Assembly: GCA_013397455.1 (NCBI GenBank) | Contig: VYZB01000210.1 | Location: 1,230,708-1,294,707, forward strand | Reading direction: 5' to 3' | From: Crotophaga sulcirostris | Lineage: Eukaryota; Chordata; Aves; Cuculiformes; Crotophagidae | Length of the DNA stretch: 64,000 bases | Part shown: positions 24,269 through 37,010 of the stretch, in pieces | How positions within the stretch are numbered: position 1 is the first letter of the stretch | Layout of the letters: every line of letters begins with the position of its first letter | Translations under genes and position numbers: made by a program | The notes under the pieces: generated by a model | Told to the model about the DNA's origin: nothing | Seen by the model: only the letters and a program-made list of their open reading frames with translations | Database searches by the model: none

Positions 24269-24625
24269 CCTTCTGTGGTTTCTGGCATATCAACAACCCT
24301 TGCATCTTTGCTGCTGCATGGATCTCCACCCCTTACCTCCATTGAGACAGCAGACCCAAGGACCCTGATAGGTTACTGTCCCTCAAATTCTGCTGTGTCA
24401 CCCCCAGGCTTATCTTTAGTGAGCTAACTTTTGCACAAGGATCCTTCCCCCACTTTGAGACAGGTGCATCCTGTCTCTTGCAAGCAGGCTCGACTTCACA
24501 TAAACCAACCCATGATTAAAAAAAAACCAGAATTGTGCCAGCAACACCAAGCTCAGAGCCAGGTATTCACCTGTTGGCTCTTCCTGTTTCTTCCCTCACC
24601 TTTCCCTGGAAGGACAGAGGACAGT

Positions 24626-25884
24626 GTTGCTTGCGCTCCTTAACCTGTATAGAAGGCTGAAATTTTACATTTTATCCTACGTTTTTAATTTGGTTCTGAA
24701 GATGGAAAAGATAAAAGACTGGGGGTTTTGTTCTGATTTACATCCTGTGATGCTCCAGGGTTCATGAGACAGGAAAAAAATGGGTTTAAATCCTTCAGGG
24801 TCAAATCTGGAGCCTTTTCTTTATCCTGCAAGCAGATATTCAAAACAGCAGTGTCTTTCAGCTCTGCTATAGCAGGCAATACATAAGGCTTTTTCACATT
24901 TAGCTGTGAAAATGTGTTTAAATTAATCTCTGGTGTGCCTCCATTCATTCCTGTGGAGCTATATCAGGCACACAATTGTCTCAAGGGACCATATTCTCAG
25001 CTTCTATGGAATGACTTCTCTGTCTTTAGTGAATCTACACAGACGTACACAACTTTTTTTAGGCACTGCAGAGATGCTGAGTGTTTCCAGAATAGTTTGA
25101 GTGAATAACAGAACTCCCCTAAAACCTTCCACTCTTAGGTGTTTCCACCTCTATTGCATAGTTGAAATAAGGGCAATGCCAAATTTAAAATCATAACAGA
25201 TGCGTTAGGCAAAGAATTATGCAGTCTACTACAAAAACTGAGACTGAAAACTCAGAATTGACTGAGAATCCACATTACTAGTGCTGAAAATGAGATAGTA
25301 GTGTTTTAAATTTAATATATTGAAAAGAAATCCAGTATGAGTGAAGCTGAAGAAAAAAAGTGATTTCTTCACCTGCAGTTCTGTCATCTGCTTTTATAAT
25401 CTGATTTAAAGTGGTTTGCTAATTGACAGTGAGTTGGTTTCCTGAAAGAGCTAATGCAGTAGGCATGGATTGTCAAAATTAACAATAATTGTCCTTCCTT
25501 AGCATCAGATGTAGACACTGAAAATAGATATTGCTGAGCATGGCTGTATCCCGTGTTGTATTAAATGCTGCTTGTGAGACTTTCAGAAACCTTCCAAGGT
25601 GATCTAGCTCAGCCCCTGCTAAAGTTAATGTCAGCATCAGTAGTTGCGCCAGGATCAGAATTAAAGCACCTGAGAGGACTGCAATGCCAAAACTGTAACT
25701 ATAAACTCCAATAGTGGATTTCAGCCCTGAGAAGAAAGTCAGTCACAGGTGCCTGAGTAAAAACATTCCTTTCCTTAACTTTATTTGCATGGAGAAAAAA
25801 CTTCTACCTGACTTGTGTTTTTATGTCAATTTTTAGTGTTTACTTACAGAGCAGTTCTCTTTGAAACTAATACGAATGTTTTTC
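24626..25884. other. Unique noncoding DNA between two CR1 pieces
   Basis: No gene or repeat is recognised. The frames at 24685-24948 and 24914-25108 match no known protein. Confidence 0.6.
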
Positions 25885-27113
25885 GTAGAAACATAGAATA
25901 CCAGGTTGGAAGGGACTTTTGTTGGAAAAAGCACAGTCTAGACCATAAGGGTCCAACCAAATCTTAAAAACATTCAGTACTGGGGAATCCACCACTCCCC
26001 TGGAGAGATTATTACAATGACTAATTGTTCTCATCATGAAAAATTTTCCTCTTGTTTGCAATTGGAATCTCCCCAGGAGTAACTTGTACTCCTCACCCTT
26101 CATTTTTTCCACGTTTTCCAAGTCTCCATCTTCTTTGCAGTCACCCTTTAAATACTGGAACATGGTGAAACAATCACCCCTAAGCCTTCTTTTCTCAAGG
26201 CTGAACAAACCCAGCTCTCTCAGCCTTTCCTCATATGGCAAGTTTCCCAGTCCTTTGATCATCTTTGCGACCCTTCTGTAGACCCTCTCCAGCCGGTCCA
26301 CATCTTTTTTTGTAAAGTGGGAACCAGAACTAAACGCAGTATTATAGATGTGGCTTGATAAGTTCTGAGTAGAGAGGGACAATGGCTACTTTATCTCTGC
26401 CGGTGATGCCCTTGTTGATGCAACCCAGCATCCTATTGGCTTTCTTTGCCACAGCAGCACACTGTTCGTTCGTATTGACTTTGATGTCTACCAAGACTCT
26501 CAATTCCCTTTCTATTTCTGCTGCACTCCTGGATTATGTTACAATTATCTTTGTTGAAATTCATGAGGTTCTTGTTAGCCCACTCTTCCAGTCTATCCAG
26601 GTTGTCCTGCAGGATGGCTCTCCCTTCCAAAGTGTTCGCTTCCCTACTCAGTTTGGTATCATTGGCAAACTCCATCAGGTTACGCTTGATCCCAGCGTCC
26701 AGATAACTTATGAAGATACTAACCAATATTGGGCTCAGTGGTGATCCCTGGGGGATCCTACTTGTGACAGGTTCCCAGTTTGGAAAGGAGATATTTGCCA
26801 CCACCCTCTGGGTGCTACCTGTCAGCCAGTTTCCCACCCACCACACAGGCCACTTGTATAGACCATAACAGTTTCTCAAGGAGAAGGCTGTGGCGAACCA
26901 TACCCAAAGACAATTTCCACCACTCACCCCACATCAACCGAGCAGGTTACTGTGTCACAGAAGGCAGCCAGGTTTGTCAAGTACGATTTGCCCTTGACAA
27001 ATCCATGCTGACTTTTCCCAATCACGTGTTTAATTTGTCTTGTGATACCCCACCAGGAGGAGATATCCCACAACTTTTCCAGGGGAAATTTTGTGATTAG
27101 CCGAGCATCCATG
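25885..27113 (-). mobile_element. CR1 LINE, reverse transcriptase to 3' end, degenerate
   Basis: This is the longest CR1 piece in the window. On the minus strand it starts in the reverse transcriptase (VIGKSQHGFVKGKSYLTNL), then shows the region around RHSLLLEKL and GNWLTGSTQRVV, the IPQGSPLSPILVSIFISYLD block, and FANDTKL where active elements have the FADD or YADD box. The thumb and C-terminal part follow (RLERVYRRVAKMIKGL, then [20 protein letters not shown]), and the 3' end reads tccaacctggtattctatg. The first catalytic block (YLDFSKAF) is destroyed, the second Asp of FADD is not preserved as in the family, frames shift several times, and a short segment after the thumb is missing. It is clearly inactive. 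It is older and of a different subfamily than the copies at 17021 and 39828. Confidence 0.94.
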
Positions 27114-29700
27114 AACCAGATCTGTGTCTGGTTCTATGGTTTCTATACCTGCTTGATCACCATGATGTAACTCTGATATTCAGGAAGCAAATTTAACAGA
27201 AATACTGTAGCTTCTGACTCAAGTGCTCCCCAACCTGATGAAGACTGCCAACCTTAAGGTCCTGAATAATTTGTCTCATGTCAGGAACTCTACTTCAATA
27301 TAACTAGCAGGATGCCTAGGAAAATGTCCATAACTTAACTAGAAGATGACCTGAACCACACCTACCCCTCAGACAGCTATTATCTTCATTCTGATTATCT
27401 ATCCATGGTGTAGTAATAGCAATTAAACCCAAGCCAAGGTACGTCAAAATTTGATGCTGCTGCTCACCAGACAACATAATCAAGGCATCCGTGCATAAAA
27501 GAAGATTATTCTTTCAATTTTATAATCATACATAGCGAAGTAATGTTTTATGCTCTCTTTCTGAGTGTACACATCCTCCAGTGGATATAAAGAACTAATA
27601 ATATTAGCTATTTCTTTTAGTGAAATCATTTATATGTATAAATTGCAGTAATACATGGACCAAACTACACCATTTAGTAAAAAAAATAAAAATATATGCC
27701 AGACAATCCCACTGTTGTCAGTGCACTTAGCTTTCCCCTAATACTTTGAGTGCTGTCATTAAAACTGAAGCTACAGCAATGTTTTAGCCATCTCAGTACC
27801 TAGAAGATTTCTCTATTACTTTGTCCATGAATGTTTTCCTTGGATGATTGGTTGACAATATCTAAAGGATAATTTTAGGTCCTGAAGAATTAAACACAGG
27901 TCTATTTTTATGAGGTGGGACAGATTGGAAACAGTTTTTTCTCCTTGTTCCAATGAAATTGGAAATGAAAAGAATGTGTGTCATATGAGGGACAAGTGTC
28001 ATGAAGCCCATCTGAATTATACTTCATACCCCACTTTATAGCCTAATGTTCAACTATATCCATTTTTTCTGGCAGTATTTCGCCCATCAAAAACAAGTTA
28101 TTGACACTTATGTCTCGGATATAAATCAGATACGGCAGTAAAAGTAAAGAAGGTGGTTTCAGAGAGAGTCGATGATGGGGTAGAATAATGTATTTGGTTT
28201 TTTTCCTCAAGGATATCACTGTAATAACACCTAGAAACAATGGCAGAAAATCATTCCAATTAAATGGTCTTAAAAATAAGACATAAAGCAAATTCAGGTG
28301 ATCTCATTCTGTCGTGTGTGTCAGAGTAGACACCACAAAACTGAGCAGCAATAGTTTAAATTTAGCTGTCTTAGCATATGTGTACAAGGACTGAGAATGT
28401 GGAAATTGGATTTGCTTCACTGGAGTCAATTAAGAAGGACTCTCAACAAGGTAAGGTTGAAGTGCATTGACAGGGCACTGGGAATACTTCTGGTATTGAT
28501 TGGCACTGTCTTGGGTACAAATAAAGCAAAGCATTCTGGTTTCTGACATTCATTTTCTATAACGGAGAAATTACACTAATGGATAAAATGATAATGAAAA
28601 AGGGAATGCAGAGAATAGGAGTTCTCCATGGAGATATATTCCCTTCAGATGTTAAGCTGTAGCTATGCCCTCATTATAAAAGATTTTACTGCCTAATATA
28701 CAGCTCCTTTTTTTTTTTTCCTCCTGTTACACTGACCTGTGCTTATTGCTCCGTCTCCTTAACCTCTCAAAAGTTCCTTGCTTATGAGGGCAGAGCTTAA
28801 TGAGGTCAGCAGTTCCTGTCACTCTATGGAAGAGCAGTGCCTCAAAGCCCTACTTTCTACTGGTAGTCAATGTCTTTGATGCTACTTAACAGGGAGAAAA
28901 GTTCATTCATGTCTATTTTCCAGTTGGAGAGGATGAAACAGTTCCCCTTCGTATTAGATCACCTCTTTTTCTCTGAAGTGTGTGAGGAGGTAGGAAGGGC
29001 TAACAGTTATTCCTTCCCCACCCTCGAGAGAATTGGATTTGGAAACCATATGAATGCCTTCTCTTTTTCTGATCTCTTTGACATTTATGAGGTGATACTA
29101 GTATCATCCATGCGCACCTTATATTTCATTTTGAACAACAAATACGCAGTTTCTTCTATTTTCCTTAATGATGCAACCAATGAACCCAAGTGTTCAACCG
29201 CCTGTATCTGAGTACAGTTAAATGAAGCTTCATGATATCCATGCTACAAAGGTGGCTGTTGCAAGAAGTAAGATTAGAATCATTTTTCCCAAAAGAATTT
29301 GTCTCCTATCTCCTTAACTATGGTGGTCTTATGCCCTGTGCCATGTCCTTTGCTTTATGCCCTTCCCAGGCTTCTATTTCATATCAAAACCTTCACTGTC
29401 ATAATTCTAAATGTGTTCTTTATTTATGTCACTGCATATTGATTTATGTAAATGTTCAATCTATTAAAAAAAATGTTTTGCATGATGCCCTCTGATTCCA
29501 TGTTCCAAAGACAAATAATACATTTTTCCCTTTAACAGATTAATCTGTCTTCAATTGAGAGATCTCCTAACTTTGTACGCTATTACACACATCGATTATT
29601 TCTTCCTGTGAAAATTCTTCCAACGTGCCAATCATTCCTGTCCGCAGTAACTTAAAACCCTTCCCGCACAGGGAACCACAGCCTTTTCTCACTCATATTG
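27114..29700. other. Unique AT-rich noncoding DNA
   Basis: No gene, RNA or transposon is recognised. A T-rich run lies near 28709-28721. The 113-codon frame at 28870-29211 resembles no family I know. Confidence 0.62.
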
Positions 29701-32700
29701 ACTTTAGCACAGAAACACTATTTGCTACAGTGCCCTAGCTCTGAATCTTCAACCCTGGAAACAGAAAGGCTCAGAATGACTTGTGACTTGTACCTTTTCA
29801 TGAACGGTAATAAGACGTGATGCCACTAGTGGAACAGAAATCATAATATTCCAGAAGTACTGAAGGGAAGGAGCAGGTACAGTATTTAAATCCATTATAA
29901 GATTAAGTTTGGTGGCTTTATATAAAATATTTAAATTAATAAGAAACCAATAAGATTTTGTTAATGTGCTAGTCCTGTGTCTGCCTTCTCTTATCTGCCA
30001 TAGTACCTGACAGATACCTGACAATTTTTTGTGGTTTTCCTCAAAACATGTGTCTAAGGGAAGGTGATTTAGATACCTGTTAAATATTCCAAATTCCTGT
30101 TTTGAATTGAGGCTCTGAGGGACATGTGCACAGTACCTACTCAAAACATCCAATTTGGCTATGGAAAGCTATACTGATAAAGCAGGTTACTATCTCCAGC
30201 AGGCCATGCCTGACTACATGCTCCATGGCTCCAGATACTGATCTGACTTAGGCTTGGCTTGGCCTTCTGGCTTGATGTTGGACCTGTTTAGCCACTATGG
30301 TCTTCACTGGTTATTTGGACTCTTGACTGAGTCTGCTTACCACTAGGCCTGCTCTGCCCAGCTTACTCAAGTACTGTGTGACTGCCACTTTTGCTGGTGA
30401 AGCCACTGTCTCTGCTGGTCTAGCTGTCACCCTGGCTCCTGGCTCCTCTTCCCTTAAGAAGAAATTCTTCTCTTGTTGTTCTCTGATATCTAAGCCTCAA
30501 GGGAATTGCCTTTCTCAGTGTAGACACATCAGTTTTTAAGCATTAAAAGCTCAAGAGTATGCAATTCTAATCATTTTCTGAGGTCCAGCAACATAAAATC
30601 TACTCTAACTGATATTTAGGAAGAGCTAGAGATTCTGGTCCGGACCAAAGTGATTTCCTCAGTGTCACGAAAAAAGTCTTTGACACCTCAGAGACTGCCA
30701 TTCTCACTTCCCAAATCCAGGGTTAATGTCTGAATTGTGGTGATGGCCTTTCCATCTAGTTACAACAGCTTCAAAGAATAATAAGTTTCTTAGTTTTGTT
30801 ATCTTCTATTCTTCATGTACCCACAGACATACAGAAGATAGTTAGATATCTGCAGTGATGAATGATAAAGATAAATAACAATGTAATTAGAAAGAATGTT
30901 GAATTGTGCAAGTCATCATTTAAAAATTTGAATTGTTTTACAAATATGGGTATTAATCATTCACTGACTTTGATTTGACTTTTAGAGTAGGGATCTTATA
31001 AGGGTCAGGCAATCGTGTACTTTTCCAGTGGCTGTAAGGTGGCTTTGAGTTAACCCAAAGGAGGACATTGACACTGCAGATGCCTAAAGTTAGAAAGTGG
31101 GTCTATCCATATTATTTATTTGTTTATCTATTTGTATTATTTATACTAAGCTTTTGAAATGCTGGAAACACAGGCAAAATGTCAAGGATCTTACAGATGA
31201 CATCTTCATATTTATTCTGAGGTGAGTAGACTTGTCTTATCGCTTTGGTCTAGAGGTGCTGTGTATGAAGTCCAGAGGCTCCGTTGATCATTGCGCTCAA
31301 GAAATTGCACTGGAATCAAGAGTCCTCATGGGTGTGGATTTTTTGGATAAAACAAGAGGGGCAGCTAGAGGATACATTGAAGGTCCCACTGTGCCCAACA
31401 TGAACTACTCTGTGTACTTTTCCCATTTGTCTATAAATATAACAGGATGTGTACGCCAGAAAGAGAATGTCTATTCACATCAAAGAGCAGTTCTGGCCCA
31501 AGAACAATCGGGTGTAAAATGCCCATGAGTATATTTATTATGGAAATTTGAAGTAGGCTAATAAAACATCAGAGGAGGAAGGTTTTGGAACAGCCTGGCA
31601 GTACAAGTACTGGGAGCAGAAAAACACCCCCAAAGCCTAATTATTTTTCAGCTGGAACTTGGTATATTTATAGGGATCATAACATGCTTCTGCAATAACT
31701 GGGGAAGAAGTTTGGAAACCAGGGGTATGTAACCTAGTCCAATATTTTAAGTTCATGTCTATCTGTCTTCGGAGGGAAAGGTAACACTTCTGTGATTTCC
31801 AAGGAAGACAGCGTAGTTTCCATTAGGAGTAGAACTGGACCAACTGTGTGAATGCTATTTGAAATAATTTTTCCTCTCCCATTTTCCCCATGGATATGTC
31901 TGCATTTTCAGATCCCAGGGAAAAAAAAGAAAAAGAAAAAGAAAAAAAGAAAAAAAATCTCTACCCAATGGGGACCTCCTTCATACTCTCTTCTGATGTT
32001 TGGTTGCTAATTTGCACTTTTCATACACCCAGAAGCAAATGCCTGTCTGACACGAAATAAAACAAGATGCTTCAAGTGCTGTTTGGTTCTTTAGAAAGAA
32101 AATAATTTTTGAAAATAAAATATACTCATCGAACAATCCACCAATGCCCACTGACATTCTCCATAGTGTGTCTGACAGGGGCAAAATGTAGCACAATGCA
32201 GAACAAAGAGTTATTTTATATGCCTAACAGAAATTCTTAAAAGTCTTTTTTTCTTTTCTTTTTTCCCTATAAAATTATCAGAGCTCTAATTTTTTTTTTC
32301 AAACAGCTCAGGCAAATACTGAGAAACTGATAATTCTAAAGGTGGTGAAAGGAGGGGCCGAAAATAAAATAGTTTTTTCCCTTGTATTTCTTGAAATAAA
32401 TAAAAATAACTTTTCCTTTTGAATTAATTTGTTTTTTTACCCTTCATCCTTTCTTCTCAGTTACAGAATTATTCTTAATTTGACAGATTGTAGCCAAGAG
32501 ATAATTTGGGATTTTGTTTTGGGTTTTTTTTTAATAGCAGTTTGGAATCTTTGTTTTCAGAGAAGAGGCCCACTAGGCACAATTTGGGACTTGTTATTAA
32601 AGACAAACTAACATCCCCCAAAGATTTTCAAACACTTCATGCCAGACTGTGATATTTTAAAGCATTTCCCATTTCACATAATTGGATGCACGTGGCTTAG

Positions 32701-33471
32701 CCAGAGAAAGACAGTTTCAACAAATACAAGAATTAATGCAATTTATTCGAGATGGTCTCACAGGAGAGATATAGATTTTATGCATAATTCTGAGGAAGAT
32801 AAAAAATGTTGAAATCAGTTAGGACTTCTGCATATTGCTTCAAGACCACTGACCTAAGCTAAAGTAGTTATTATAGACAAGGATGGAATTTAGAAAAAGT
32901 TGTCAAATTAATATTCAACTTGGATCCCAAAATGAGCACAATTATCATCACTGGGAATATAAGTTCCATCCTTATAATTTCTTGGGATGCTTAGTCAAAT
33001 AATTAGTAAAACTATTCCTAATGTTTGCATAATAATGAAAAAATATCCATATTCCAAGGGGAAAAAACCACAACCAAAATGTCAAAATTCAGTCCTTTAG
33101 AATGATTATAAATTACATCCGTTTCAGACACATTATTGTCACATTTGTTAAAGTGATTTCATGCTTAAAATCTGCCTTTCATTTATTTGGGATCCTGAGG
33201 TTAAACCATTATTTGACAATCATTGAGGTCTCTGGAACAAGAAAAAGAAGTTGCTTAGATATGCAACAAACCTTCTCGGTATTTATATATTCCGATCGCT
33301 ATGTCAAATGAGCATCTCATGCATACTTTCTGTTTTCTCCTTGAAAAATTCTATAGGACAAAGAAGTAGTATTATCTTCTTTTTCAAATGGAGGGAAACA
33401 GAAATGTATATTATTTATATATGGAATAGTGTTGTCAATGCCAACAAAAGTTTCACTATTTATTTCAAGAG
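29701..33471. other. Noncoding DNA with a purine run and a CT-rich patch
   Basis: The stretch holds an A-rich purine run (aaaaag units) at about 31920-31957 and a patch at 30230-30450 with recurring ggcttggc and ctgctctg-like words that may be a very old repeat. The frames at 29749-30153 and 31232-31528 match no known protein. Confidence 0.58.
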
Positions 33472-33920
33472 TCATTGAATCATATAATCATTAATGTTGG
33501 AAAACACCTCTAAGATCATCCAGTCCAACACAACTGTGCCTACTAAACCATGTGCCAAAGTGCCACTTCTACACATTTTTTGAACACCTCCAGGGATGGT
33601 AACTTCACCACTTCCCTGGGCAGCCTGTTCTAGTGCTTCACCACTCTTTCAGTAAGGAATTTTTCCCAATATCCAATATAAACCTTCTCTGGTGCATCTT
33701 GAGGACATTTACTCATGTTCTATGCCCTGTCACTTGAGAGAAGAGACCAACATCCACCTGGCTACAATCTCCTTTCAGGCAGTTGTAGACAGGGACAAGG
33801 TCACCCTCTAGCCTCCTCTTCTCTAAGCTAAACAGCCCCAGTTCCTTCACACACTCCTCAAAAGACTTGTGCTCCAGACCCTTCACCAGCTTTGTCGCTC
33901 TTCTCTGGACACACTCCAGG
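33472..33920 (-). mobile_element. CR1 LINE 3' end, minus strand
   Basis: The minus strand carries the end of CR1 ORF2 followed by the 3' UTR. Recognisable blocks include the region encoding [16 protein letters not shown] and the acaactgtgcctactaaacc block of the 3' UTR, with a tcattgaatcatataatca terminus at the left. Stops and indels interrupt the frame. It shares its 3' UTR sequence with the plus-strand copy at 39041, so these two are the same subfamily in opposite orientation. Confidence 0.92.
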
Positions 33921-36720
33921 AAAAAAAAGAGAACCAGAACTTCTTCCTTTTTTTATCAGTTATAGAAGTCTAAATCTATATGAGCATTTTGAAATTCTGA
34001 GTAAAAAAGCAAGTATTTTAGTCGCACAAATATTTTTCTCCTGGTGCTTTGAGATACGGTTAGGTTATACCACATACTATGCCAACTGAAGAAAAAGGTT
34101 TAACTGTCAATGAGGTGTGCAGAAAAACTACACCTTCTGTTGAGCTGCATACAAAACTACACAATCTGAGGCACTGATATTGTCTGATTGTTGTGATTTT
34201 AAACATGACATTTAAATTCACTTTGAACTGCAAGTTAAATAATGGAAAATTTTTGTGACTTAGCTTATATCTGTCTTCATTTTTGAGTCCTTTTGCAAAT
34301 GAGGTGGTGATAACAAGGGATTTTTCACTAACTCAAAGATTTTTATCTTAAATCTTTCTCCTGGGAGTTTTTCCATTTCCTCATGGTGTCTCGCTCATCA
34401 GGATTTCAATTCCATTTTCCTCAATATCAATCTACAGGACTTGAAATGAACTTAGTGTTGTTTTGTGATCTTGTAAAGGGGAGGAGAGAAGTATTTCACT
34501 GAGGAAGTTAAGAAAAGGAGAAGACCTCAACGAGTGAAACACAAGAGACATTGTTTTTGTGTGAGTCTCCTAGGGAAGTGCAAAATTGTGAACCAGGACA
34601 TTTCTAATGTACAAGCAAGGGAGAAAGGCAGGTAAATGGAAACTGATCCTATAAAACTCACTTCTTAGTAAACCACATAAAACCCCAAGATAATGTAAGA
34701 ATCATAATATTAACCAAAAAAAAAAAAAAGAAAGCTGAGATATTGCTCAACAAAATTGGTTTCTGGTGATGCAAAGAAGAGGTACTTGGATGTTTCAATC
34801 CTACATATTCATTTTGATAAAAATGGAAGTCTTAAATTCCTCCATTATCAGAGATTTCATGGCTGAATTGGTAAATCTCACCCAACACAAACATCTACAT
34901 GAGTAAACTTGTCCAGATTTATCATAAAATCCAAAAAGAATATAACTCATAATGGTTGTTTTTTTCATGTCTTTTTTTATGCTGGCAAGACTTTCATATT
35001 TTCAAGCATTCACTCAGCAGCCGTATTTTTTTGTATGTACATATTACGTACACAGACAGAAACATACACTTTCTTAATGTTTACTTTTCTCCAACACAGA
35101 CAGAAATATGTGTTAAAATTTATATATATTTATATATAAAAACCACACACATGTTTATTATGTAGAATCCTGTGTAGACATGAATCCTTAGTAATTTCAT
35201 AGCATTCCTGACACTTAACTCCTTATTTGAATTATGAGATTCTTCAGAAGACAGAAATAAATAACTGGTCTCTTTTAAGAACAAAGACTGAAGTGAATAT
35301 ATTTAAAAGCCGCACTGTGTTTTGATGTTATTATAGCAATCAAAGTCAGAAAATCACAGTAACCAAGTAATAAAGAATGACTTCAAAGCTTAAACCGTCT
35401 AACGATGATATGACAACTGCAGCAGTTCATCTGTGTTTATGCAGTTTATATTATATGCACGTATATATTTATATCATACACAAAAGTGTATAATTTATGG
35501 CTACATGGTTGAAAATCAGAAAAAGATATAAGGACTCAAATAGTAACCTACACTCAGTGTAATACTACATGAAAGATATGCGTATGTGTATATTTATAAG
35601 AATATATGTGTAAGTATGGATCTGTAGGTCTGTAAAATCAGTGTACGGTTGAAAATTGATCTTCTTACTTGTCACTCCTCTTACTCTTCTGCACTTTTAC
35701 AGTGATCTGCTACTGAAAGCTCTGGAAGTCCAATCTGAATTTCACTCAAACACTGGCAGAATGTTTGAGATTGGTGCTGGACTGAGAAACCAGATGTTCT
35801 AGGATGTTTAGCAGCTGGTTGCCAGTTTCCCCTTCTTTGTGACCGAGCGGGGTAAATTTTCTCAGTGTACCAGTTCTTCAGAATAAGGTTCATCATATTT
35901 GTTTATATGCAATCGTAAAGCCTGACAGCAGTGGTTGCTTCATACAATGGCAATATTGCTGCTATCAAAAGATTTCCCTTGGATGATAAATTTTTTGTTT
36001 TGTTTTTATTGTGAAAGACGGTGAATGTTTATGAGCGTTCTATGTGAATTTTTAACAGTGACACGAAGATTTCCAAAAGCTGGAAAGCAATAAAGTTAAA
36101 GTCACTGCCATTAAAAGTGTTCCCTGACTATGACCATTGTCTTATTTCCGAATCGTGCCATTTCCTATGACCACTCCCATTCCCAAGTACCTACCCTTGA
36201 ATTAGTTGGAAGATCTGCAGGTTGCAATGACACCAAAGGCAGGACTTGGATGATATGTTGGCTTCAGCAGCAAAGCCAGATGGTGGGATCTCCTGTCCTC
36301 CCAATGCACACCTGCATCGTACAGTAATCACTCATTCAGTTGTTCTTATCCAGATGCTTGTGAGACTGCTCAATGAACTTACTGGTATCCACCTGATAAA
36401 ACAGGTATCAGCTCAAAGTGATTGAAAGGCTAGGACAGATGAAGTGGAGGATTTAATTGCTGGAGATAATTTTCAATACGTCTGTGCCCTTCAGACAGAT
36501 TTGGGTAACAGGACAAACTTTCCATCAGACATTCCACATAGAAAAATTAAAAGTAATAAGAAATGCATGAGATTGTTCTCCCAGGAAACTGTACAGAATT
36601 CGGGGTGGCAGAGTGGTGCTTTTTCCCAAGATGACATGTGACAGTGCAAGACTTAGACACAGGGAAATGCAGACACAAAATTGCCCCTGTATCAAAAACT
36701 GTTTTGATTGCTGATGTGTC
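33921..36720. other. AT-rich noncoding DNA
   Basis: Contains an A-run at 34717-34729, a TATATA-rich stretch at 35117-35140 and several long ATATAT words near 35450-35620. No gene or dispersed repeat is recognised. Confidence 0.62.
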
Positions 36721-37010
36721 ACTCCAGATGTATTACTAATTTATTTTCCTATTAATTGGGGGCAAAGCACTGACAGCTTTTCACTATTAGTTCAGTCAAT
36801 GCTTTATTAAATTAATAGTAATTAAGTACTTCCCAGCTTCCTGATGACTGTTAGACCCAGATATCTATGACAGGTCATTAATTGTAGAGAAGAATGGTCA
36901 GGCACTAATATTAAGCAATGAGGTTTCTTATTCATATGCTGCAGAGGTTAGAATTAATAATCGTGTTAAATTGAATTTCATGAATAATTCATGGAGAAAA
37001 ATCCAAAACA
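36721..37010. promoter_or_regulatory. Candidate conserved enhancer dense in homeodomain words
   Basis: Within 290 bp there are ATTAATTGG (36751), TTAAATTAATAGTAATTAAG (36807-36826), CATTAATTG (36877), CTAATATTAAG (36905), GAATTAATAA (36951) and an inverted catgaat-a-attcatg (about 36979-36993). The stretch carries no CR1 or microsatellite signature. Such density of TAATTA and ATTAAT cores is typical of vertebrate developmental enhancers, though it can also arise by chance in AT-rich DNA. Function is inference. Confidence 0.3.

Larger units (their letters stand above)
23455..24625 (-). mobile_element. CR1 LINE 5'-side fragment: ORF1 end and ORF2 endonuclease, with gap
   Basis: Read on the minus strand from the right, codons near 24538-24424 give HLSQSGGRILVQKLA followed by a stop. 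This matches the C-terminal esterase-like end of CR1 ORF1 (the DGxHLS..GxxxLAQKLA motif). About 230 bp on, QLKCICTDAWSMGNKQ matches the start of the ORF2 apurinic endonuclease. The scaffold gap comes next, and left of it EDFSLPGICWKCNTPE matches the endonuclease motif GDFNLPDICW. The two flanks therefore belong to one element in the correct order. The copy is unusual in keeping the 5' side while no reverse transcriptase or 3' UTR follows on the left. The left boundary is approximate. It is degenerate and not functional. Confidence 0.85.

Noticed and set aside
26382..26744. 120-codon plus-strand frame over the CR1 copy
   Set aside because: It is antisense to the CR1 reverse transcriptase, which is the real coding remnant.
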